A stretch of DNA of 64,000 nucleotides, from positions 1,488,001 to 1,552,000 of the forward strand of contig NZ_CP049867.1 of NCBI RefSeq assembly GCF_011299595.1, written 5' to 3'. The translations under genes and the position numbers were made by a program. The stretch comes from Nocardioides sp. HDW12B (GTDB lineage: Bacteria; Actinomycetota; Actinomycetes; Propionibacteriales; Nocardioidaceae). Of the stretch, positions 58,432 through 64,000 are shown one piece after another. The notes under the pieces were generated by a model, which was not told where the DNA came from, made no database searches, and worked only from the letters and a program-made list of their open reading frames with translations. Each line of letters begins with the position of its first letter. Position 1 is the first letter of the stretch.

Positions 58432-59838
58432 TCACTGCGAGGTGATCGAGTCGGGGTCGTAGGTCACGATGACGGGCAGGCCGATGTAGGGCTCGAGCTG
58501 CGCCGTGGTGAACCCGGTGATCTCGGTGCCGTTGACGTAGAAGAGGCCGTCGACCTGCTCGAGGACACCACTGATGGTGGCGGCCGGGGCGGGCGGGTCC
58601 GTCGGCTCCTCGGCCGGCGGGTCGGTCGGCTCCTCGGCCGGCGGGTCGGCCGGCGGGTCGGTCGGCTCCTCGGCCGGCGGGTCCGTCGGCTCGTCGGTGG
58701 GCACGTCCACGGGCGGGGCCGTCGGGGTCCCACCGTCGGTCGGGCCACCGTCGGTGGGATCGGTCGGCGCAGGCGTGCTGCCGTCGCCGCCGGGAACCGT
58801 GCCGGGGCCGTTCCCGTTGTCGTTGCCGTTGGACGAACCCGTGTCGCCCTTGTCCGTCGAGGCGTCAGCGTCCTTGACCGCGGCGGCCGTTCGGGCGGCG
58901 ACCACGGCGCGGTCGGCGGTGAGCGTCGGCGCCATCGGAGCGATCAGCGAGATCGCCTGCAGGCTGGTGGCGCCGGGAGCGGCGCTGTACGGCGTGACGC
59001 CGTACGCCTCGAGGTACTCCGCCTCGAGGCGGGTGGCGAGGACGCTGTAGGCGGGCGAGGGGTTGAACCACTTCAGGGCCGTCTGCATGCCCTTGTCCGC
59101 GGCGGCGTCCTTCTCGGCCTTGTCGGCCTTCTTCCCCGTGTCGCCGGCCTTGTCGGCCGCCGCGCACAGGTACACGCCGACCGCCAGGGCGGCGTCGTCG
59201 AGGTCGTCGGGGGTGCGCTTGCCGTTGCCGTCACCGTCGACGCCCACGTAGGACCAGGTGGAGGGCAGCAGCTGCATCGGGCCGACGGCACGGTCCCAGC
59301 GACGGTCCTCGTCGAAGCGGCCCTCGTCGGTGTCCGCGACCTTGGGCAGCGCGCCGCGGCCGTTGAGCACGGCGCCGCGGATGGCCGGGTCGGCCTTGCC
59401 GCTGTTGCGCAGCTTCGCGCCGTCCTTGGTGCCGTGGCCGGACTCGATGCGGCCGATGGCGGCCAGCATCGACCAGGTCACCTGGCAGTCGGGGTCGGCC
59501 TTCTGCATGGCCTGCGCGGCGAAGACGTAGGAGCCCAGGGCCCGGTCGGAGATGGTGCCGGCCTCGAGGTCCTTCATGCGGGAGACGACGGTGCGGCTGG
59601 CGGCGGCGAGGTCGCGGCCGGCGACGGCCGGCACCTCGACGGAGACCCGCTCGCTGGGCTCGTAGTCGATCCCGCCGGTGGCGAAGCCGCTGTCAGCGCT
59701 GTCCTCGGTCGGCGGGACCACGGTGTCGACCGGCTCGGACGAGCTGACCAGCGACGCCGGTCCTCCCGGAGCGGTGACGGCGATGAGAGCGAAGGCGGTG
59801 GCAAGCCCGGCTGCTGCACGGGTGCGCTTGACGATCAC
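58432..59838 (-). CDS. Secreted lytic murein transglycosylase
   Basis: Exported transglycosylase of 468 aa with GTG start at 59836-59838 and signal segment MIVKRTRAAAGLATAFALIA. The SLT-like domain (about 95-290) has catalytic Glu132 in AAIGRIESGHGT, then VGPMQLLPSTWSYVGVDGDG and DDLDDAALAVGVYLC. The C-terminal third is a Gly/Thr/Pro-rich region with EEPTDPPA repeats (about 379-414) ending in a short conserved tail (QVDGLFYVNGTEITGF). It cleaves peptidoglycan to make room for wall growth. The repeats look like a cell-wall spacer. Confidence 0.88.
   Translation of the reverse strand: MIVKRTRAAAGLATAFALIAVTAPGGPASLVSSSEPVDTVVPPTEDSADSGFATGGIDYEPSERVSVEVPAVAGRDLAAASRTVVSRMKDLEAGTISDRALGSYVFAAQAMQKADPDCQVTWSMLAAIGRIESGHGTKDGAKLRNSGKADPAIRGAVLNGRGALPKVADTDEGRFDEDRRWDRAVGPMQLLPSTWSYVGVDGDGNGKRTPDDLDDAALAVGVYLCAAADKAGDTGKKADKAEKDAAADKGMQTALKWFNPSPAYSVLATRLEAEYLEAYGVTPYSAAPGATSLQAISLIAPMAPTLTADRAVVAARTAAAVKDADASTDKGDTGSSNGNDNGNGPGTVPGGDGSTPAPTDPTDGGPTDGGTPTAPPVDVPTDEPTDPPAEEPTDPPADPPAEEPTDPPAEEPTDPPAPAATISGVLEQVDGLFYVNGTEITGFTTAQLEPYIGLPVIVTYDPDSITSQ
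58597..58704. repeat. 24-bp/12-bp tandem repeats encoding EEPTDPPA
   Basis: Units at 58597-58620, 58621-58644 and 58657-58680, with a 12-bp half-unit at 58645-58656 and a diverged copy from 58681. They encode the Pro/Glu/Thr/Asp spacer of the transglycosylase and are GTCGGC-rich on this strand, like the other 12-bp arrays. Confidence 0.75.
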
Positions 59839-60001
59839 GGAAAGGGTCCCCCCAGAAGAGAAAGAAGATGCCCGCCAAGCGTAGGGGATCAAACGTGATC
59901 CCGAACACCGGTCTGGGAGGAATGTCCGATCTTCGGGGTCTCCGTCACGACATGCAGGACGTTGGGCCCCAGGGCTCGGGACCGTGTGCTTCGCTGGTGC
60001 G
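59839..60001. promoter_or_regulatory. Divergent promoter region, transglycosylase / ligase
   Basis: 163 bp between the divergent starts. It contains the 18-bp palindrome at 59885-59902, closer to the transglycosylase; no sigma-factor motif was clear. Confidence 0.4.
59885..59902. promoter_or_regulatory. Perfect 18-bp interrupted palindrome
   Basis: GGGATCA-AACG-TGATCCC is perfectly symmetric, 47 bp upstream of the transglycosylase start. It may bind a dimeric regulator of wall hydrolase expression. Confidence 0.6.
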
Positions 60002-61129
60002 GTGCGGATCGACTTCACGCCCTCCCCGGCGCCCACCCTCGGTGTCGAGTGGGAGCTGGCGCTCGTGGACCGCTCGACCCGCGACCTGTCCAACACCGCG
60101 GGCGACCTGCTGGCCTCCGCGCGCCCCCGGCTGCCCGACCCCGGTCGGCTGCACCAAGAGCTGCTGCGCAACACCGTCGAGGTGGTGACCGGCATCTGCC
60201 CCACGGTCCGCTCGGCCGCCGACGACCTGCGCAGCACCCTCGAGGTGGTGCTCGGCAGCACCGACGCGCTGGGAGTCGACCTCATGGGCGCCGGCACCCA
60301 CCCGTTCGCCTCCTGGTCCGAGCAGCAGCTCACCGAGGGCCACCGCTACGAGGAGCTGATCAACCGCACCCAGTGGTGGGGGCGCCAGATGCTGATCTGG
60401 GGCGTGCACGTCCACGTCGGGATGCCCGACCGGGAGCGGGTGATGCCCGTGCTCTCCGCCGTGCTCAACCACTACCCCCACCTGCTGGCGCTGTCGGCCT
60501 CCAGCCCGCTGTGGGCCGGCACCGACACCGGCTACGCGTCGAACCGCGCCCTGATGTTCCAGCAGCTGCCCACCGCCGGGCTGCCCTTCCAGTTCACCCG
60601 GTGGGAGGAGTTCGAGAGGTTCGCCGAGGACCAGACCGTCACAGGGGTCATCGACACGCTGTCGGAGATCCGCTGGGACGTCCGCCCCGCCTGCCACCTC
60701 GGGACCCTGGAGAACCGGGTCTGCGACGGGGTCTCCGACCTGCGCGACCTGACTGCCCTCGTGGCGCTGGTGCAGTGCCTGGTGGTCGACCTCGACACGC
60801 GGCTGGCCGCGGGGGAGACCCTGCCGACCATGCCGCCGTGGCACGTGCAGGAGAACAAGTGGCGCGCCGCGCGCTACGGCCTCGACGCCATCGTGATCCT
60901 CGACGAGCACAGCACCGAGCGCCTCGTGACCGACGACCTGCACGACCTCCTCGAGCGCCTCGCGCCGGTGGCCGAGCGGCTGGACTGCACCACCGAGCTG
61001 GCCTCGGTCGCCGACCTCGTCGAGCGGGGCGCCTCCTACCAGCGGCAGCGCCGGGTCTCCGAGGCCACCGGGGGCGACCTCCGGGCGGTCGTCGACAGCG
61101 TCGTCAGAGAGCTGCCCGCGTCCCTGTGA
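60002..61129 (+). CDS. Glutamate--cysteine ligase family 2 protein (YbdK/EgtA-like)
   Basis: ATP-dependent carboxylate-amine ligase of 375 aa (GTG 60002; GTG 59984 would add six residues). Family motifs are PTLGVEWELALVD near the N-terminus, ELLRNTVEVVTG, GTHPFASW, WGVHVHVGM, SASSPLWAG, EIRWDVRPACHLGTLENRVCD and ENKWRAARYGLDA. The GCS2 group (YbdK) makes gamma-glutamylcysteine weakly or another gamma-glutamyl compound; in actinobacteria the related EgtA belongs to ergothioneine synthesis, but no other egt genes are here. Confidence 0.88.
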   Translation: MRIDFTPSPAPTLGVEWELALVDRSTRDLSNTAGDLLASARPRLPDPGRLHQELLRNTVEVVTGICPTVRSAADDLRSTLEVVLGSTDALGVDLMGAGTHPFASWSEQQLTEGHRYEELINRTQWWGRQMLIWGVHVHVGMPDRERVMPVLSAVLNHYPHLLALSASSPLWAGTDTGYASNRALMFQQLPTAGLPFQFTRWEEFERFAEDQTVTGVIDTLSEIRWDVRPACHLGTLENRVCDGVSDLRDLTALVALVQCLVVDLDTRLAAGETLPTMPPWHVQENKWRAARYGLDAIVILDEHSTERLVTDDLHDLLERLAPVAERLDCTTELASVADLVERGASYQRQRRVSEATGGDLRAVVDSVVRELPASL

Positions 61130-61166
61130 CGCGGGCCCGCCGTCCCGTCGGCCTCCAGGGCAGGCG

Positions 61167-62471
61167 TCAGGGCAGGCGCGACCGTCCGTCGTACCCGCCC
61201 CGGGGTGCTCCGAGGCCGAAGAAGCGGCCCACCGTGGGCGCCACGTCCATCGTGTGCGCCCGCGCGGTCGACGACCCCCGGCGTACGGCGTCCGCGCCGC
61301 CGGCGAGGAAGAACGGGATCGGCAGCGTCGCGGGGTGACCGTGGTTGCCGGGGATCGGGTTCGAGGTGTAGTCGGGGTCGGAGAAGCGCCACCCGGCGCG
61401 GCAGTAGACGACCAGGTCGCCGGCCTCGGGCCCGAGCCGCAGCTCGGCCGGACGGTGGACCGACAGCACGCCGGGCGTCGCCAGCGCGAGACGGCGCATC
61501 GTCCGCAGGGCGTCGTCACGGCGGGCCCGCGGTCCGGTCCACGACAGGAGGTCGGCGCCGCCGTTGTCGGCGATCGCGACGCGCCCGGCCAGCAAGGCGT
61601 TCGCCTCGAACACCGAGCTCAGGTTGATCACGGCGTCGGGGGTCGACCAGTCCATGGAGTGGTCGGCGAGGACCACCACCAGCGAGCGCTCCCAGCGGCC
61701 GCTGCTGCGCAGCAGGTCCACGAAGCGCTTCACCTGGAGGTCGGTGTCGGCCAGCGCGAGGCGACGCGCCAGCTGCAGCGTGGTCCCGGTCAGGTCGGAG
61801 TGCCCGAAGCGGTCGATGTCGCCGAGGTTGACGAAGACCAGGTTGGGGTCCACCTCCTCGACCATGTCGAGGGTGGCGTCCATGGTCGCCACGTCGGGGG
61901 CGTGCCCGCTGATCGGGATGATCGGCTGCGGCTCCCAGCGGTAGGTCGCCCGACCCCCGAAGATCCCGTAGAGGTACTCCTTGGACAGCACCGTGCCGGT
62001 CGTGAAGCCGGCCCGGTTCAGCCGGGAGATGACGGTCGGGAACCTCAGGTCCGAGGGACGGTCCAGCGTGCGCACCTCACCGAGCTCGCGGTCGTAGACC
62101 GTGTTGGCCGGGACGCCGGTGCGGTCCGGGCGCACGCCGGTCATCATCATCGTGTGGTTCGGGATGGTCTCCATGACCGGCAGCGACTGGGCGCGCGGGT
62201 AGTCGAACCCGCCGGCCCGCAGGCTCGCCAGGGTGGGGGTCAGCTCGGGCGTGATCTCGCCCGGCCGGCAGCCGTCCACGACGAGGACGTAGGCGCGCCG
62301 ACGCCCGCGAGCGGCGTACGCCGGGGCGCCGACGGCCGCGCTGACGAGGGTCGCGGCGCCCGCGGCGCCGGCGACGCCGCCGACGCGCAGGAGGGTGCGG
62401 CGGTCCAGGTCCGCGCCGAAGCGACCGGAGTCAGGACCAGCACCGGACGAGGAGCTCGGCAGGTCGCACAT
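61167..62471 (-). CDS. Tat-exported type I phosphodiesterase/alkaline phosphatase family protein
   Basis: Exported phosphatase of 434 aa. A twin-arginine signal is clear (DRRTLLRVGGVAGAAGAATL then VSAAVGAPAYA). The catalytic domain belongs to the type I phosphodiesterase/nucleotide pyrophosphatase superfamily: VVDGCRPGEIT, SLPVMETIPNHTMMMTG (Thr nucleophile region), NLGDIDRFGHSD and LADHSMDWS for metal ligands. The ATG at 62469-62471 overlaps the PhoD-like stop by one base (TGATG), so both enzymes are co-expressed. It probably scavenges phosphate from nucleotides or lipids outside the cell. Confidence 0.88.
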   Translation of the reverse strand: MCDLPSSSSGAGPDSGRFGADLDRRTLLRVGGVAGAAGAATLVSAAVGAPAYAARGRRRAYVLVVDGCRPGEITPELTPTLASLRAGGFDYPRAQSLPVMETIPNHTMMMTGVRPDRTGVPANTVYDRELGEVRTLDRPSDLRFPTVISRLNRAGFTTGTVLSKEYLYGIFGGRATYRWEPQPIIPISGHAPDVATMDATLDMVEEVDPNLVFVNLGDIDRFGHSDLTGTTLQLARRLALADTDLQVKRFVDLLRSSGRWERSLVVVLADHSMDWSTPDAVINLSSVFEANALLAGRVAIADNGGADLLSWTGPRARRDDALRTMRRLALATPGVLSVHRPAELRLGPEAGDLVVYCRAGWRFSDPDYTSNPIPGNHGHPATLPIPFFLAGGADAVRRGSSTARAHTMDVAPTVGRFFGLGAPRGGYDGRSRLP

Positions 62472-64000
62472 CAGCCGTCGATCCCCTGCTCGACCCGGGT
62501 GACGCTCTGGGAGTTCACGGTGGTGGCCCAGCTCTGCTCGCGGCGGCTGCCGGCGTCGCGGTCGCGGCGGTCGCTGATCACGAAGTAGTCGACCTGCAGC
62601 CGGTCGCGGGTGACGTCGACGACCGAGTAGCCGTGGTCGTCGAAGTTGAGGTACTTGATGTGCCGGTTGGCGGTCTTGATCGCCTCCTCGACCGCGATGC
62701 TCGAGGTGCGCGGCGGCGAGCCGGTGATGTCGTCGAGGTTGTTGCTGGTCACGCTCGTGCAGACGAACTCGGTGGCCACGGAGTCCGTGACCGGGTAGGT
62801 GCTGGCGTCCAGCGGCACGTCGCACGCCCACGCGGAGTGGATGTCGCCGGTGAGGAAGACGGCGTTGAGCACGCCGTGGTCGCGCAGGTGGGCGAGCACC
62901 TCGCGCCGGTCGGCGGTGTAGCCGTCCCACTGGTCGACGTTGTAGGGCACCCCCTCCGGCGGCAGCAGCCCGGTGGTGTCCTGGATGCCCTGCAGGGCAT
63001 CGGCGGGCAGGTTCGCCAGGCGCACCGGCGCGATCATGACGGGGTTGCCCACGACCTTCCACAGCGCGCGGTCCTCGGCGAGCGACTGCTTGAGCCACGC
63101 CATCTGCCGGTCGCCGGTGATGGTGCGCGCGGGGTCGTCGACCGCCGGCTCCACGGGAGCGGCGGCCTGCTTCGACCGGTAGGTGCGCAGGTCGAGCATG
63201 GACAGCTCGAGGAGCCGGCCGAAGCGCAGCCGGCGGTAGAGACGGGTGCCGTCCCCGACGGCGGCGGCGTCGCCCATGCGGGTCGGCATCCACTCGTCGT
63301 ACGCGCGGTGGGCGCGGGCCCGGCGGGCGAGGTAGTCGCCCTCGGAGGAGTCGTGGTTCTCCGCGCCGCGGCGCCACTGGTCGTTGGTGACCTCGTGGTC
63401 GTCCCAGGTGGTGACGAAGGCGGCCTTGGCGTGCAGGCGCTGCAGGTCGGGGTCCTGCTTGTACTGCGCGTGCCGGCGCCGGTAGTCGCGCAGGCTGACG
63501 ATCTCCTTCGGCGGGTCGTGGCGGCGGATGTCCTCCTCGCCCTGGCCGTAGCCGTACTCGCCGGGGCCGTACTCGTAGATGTAGTCGCCCATGTGCAGCA
63601 CGGCGTCGAGGTCGTCGCGGTCGGCGAGGTGGCGGTAGGGCGAGAAGAAGCCGGCCTGCAGGTTGGAGCAGGAGACCAGGCCGAAGCGGAGGTGGCCGTT
63701 GTCGGCGCCCTCGGCCGGAGCGGTGCGGGTGCGCCCGGTCCGGCTGGTGCCGCCCCCGTAGGTGAAGCGGTAGAAGTAGTCGGTGGCCGGGCTGAGGCCA
63801 CGGGCGTCGAGCTTGACGGTGTGGTCGCGCCCGGAGCCGGTGCGCACGCGACCCGACGCCACCACCCGGCGGAAGTCGGGGTCGGTGGCGACCTGCCACC
63901 CGACGGTGACGGTTGGGCCGGCGCCGCTGCCGGGCTGGGCGGCCTCGGTCGGGGTGACCCGGGTCCAGAGCAGGACGCTGCGTGGACGGGGGTCGCCGCT
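62471..64000 (-). CDS. phoD: PhoD-like alkaline phosphatase (5' end beyond the window)
   Basis: Metallophosphatase domain of PhoD type; 509 codons are visible and the reading frame continues past 64000, so the N-terminus and its likely Tat signal are missing. An Fn3-like N-terminal part (VLLWTRVTP ... DYFYRFTYGG) is followed by metal-site motifs GLVSCSNL, LHMGDYIYEYGPGE, VTTWDDHEVTNDQ, VFLTGDIHSAW and FDDHGYSVVDV. PhoD releases phosphate from phosphodiesters with Fe/Ca cofactors. It precedes the type I phosphodiesterase-like gene in a two-gene operon, suggesting phosphate-starvation control, though no Pho box can be seen in this window. Confidence 0.92.
   Translation of the reverse strand, partial: SGDPRPRSVLLWTRVTPTEAAQPGSGAGPTVTVGWQVATDPDFRRVVASGRVRTGSGRDHTVKLDARGLSPATDYFYRFTYGGGTSRTGRTRTAPAEGADNGHLRFGLVSCSNLQAGFFSPYRHLADRDDLDAVLHMGDYIYEYGPGEYGYGQGEEDIRRHDPPKEIVSLRDYRRRHAQYKQDPDLQRLHAKAAFVTTWDDHEVTNDQWRRGAENHDSSEGDYLARRARAHRAYDEWMPTRMGDAAAVGDGTRLYRRLRFGRLLELSMLDLRTYRSKQAAAPVEPAVDDPARTITGDRQMAWLKQSLAEDRALWKVVGNPVMIAPVRLANLPADALQGIQDTTGLLPPEGVPYNVDQWDGYTADRREVLAHLRDHGVLNAVFLTGDIHSAWACDVPLDASTYPVTDSVATEFVCTSVTSNNLDDITGSPPRTSSIAVEEAIKTANRHIKYLNFDDHGYSVVDVTRDRLQVDYFVISDRRDRDAGSRREQSWATTVNSQSVTRVEQGIDG

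Overview
The window is from a high-GC actinobacterium, most likely of the Nocardioides/Nocardioidaceae type. Several things point that way: very high GC throughout; GTG/TTG starts with AGGAGG-type ribosome sites; the gene order miaB-miaA-dapF-hflX followed by dinG, lexA, a LysM gene, nrdR and nrdJ, which is typical of Actinobacteria; actinobacterial LexA boxes; a c-di-AMP riboswitch in front of an Rpf-like gene; and several small acidic proteins of actinobacterial type. No rRNA, tRNA, CRISPR array, insertion sequence or prophage was seen.

Layout. 1-3.1 kb (minus): a gluABCD-type glutamate ABC transporter, with gluD cut by the window edge and a hairpin between gluB and gluC. 3.2-5.7 kb: a short-chain dehydrogenase, a low-complexity protein and a secreted beta-propeller protein. 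5.8-13.6 kb: a housekeeping block of miaB, miaA, dapF and hflX, with small accessory genes between them (holin-like, acidic proteins, NUDIX, MT0933-type antitoxin-like, SRPBCC). 13.6-15.3 kb (minus): a ribbon-helix-helix regulator followed by a DUF4097 protein, with a compound palindrome in front. 15.5-22.4 kb: a DNA-damage and nucleotide block of dinG, a secreted metalloprotease, lexA, a LysM cell-division-inhibitor-like gene, a lysoplasmalogenase and nrdR; four LexA boxes lie between lexA and the LysM gene. 22.6-27.3 kb: class II ribonucleotide reductase nrdJ, then an sfnG-like sulfone monooxygenase overlapping its FMN reductase.

27.3-35.3 kb: an Rpf-like lytic enzyme under a c-di-AMP riboswitch, a DUF222/HNH nuclease gene whose start codon lies inside a perfect LexA box, a large SF2 helicase with a membrane hairpin near its C-terminus, an inositol-phosphatase-family enzyme and small conserved proteins. 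35.5-43.8 kb: a membrane protein carrying an ADDT tandem repeat, zwf, an aldo/keto reductase, a secreted CocE-like hydrolase, a CapA-like lipoprotein and an M15 peptidase lipoprotein. 43.9-49.8 kb: tctCBA (tripartite tricarboxylate transporter) with a universal stress gene, divergent from a CitA/CitB-type two-component system. 49.9-58.4 kb: a secreted ExeM/NucH-type nuclease with RTX repeats, a DEAD-box RNA helicase, a zinc-ribbon protein, and an overlapping GMC oxidoreductase/aldehyde dehydrogenase pair. 58.4-64 kb: a lytic transglycosylase, a GCS2-family glutamate-cysteine ligase, and two overlapping secreted phosphatases (the second, PhoD-like, runs off the end).

The most connected theme is regulation. 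LexA boxes tie lexA, a division inhibitor and an HNH nuclease together. A pair of NrdR boxes 31 bp apart precedes nrdR-nrdJ. Several unexplained palindromes precede the sulfur monooxygenase operon, the ribbon-helix-helix gene, the tct/two-component region and the transglycosylase. A family of 12-bp GTCGGC-anchored tandem repeats recurs in both coding and non-coding positions.
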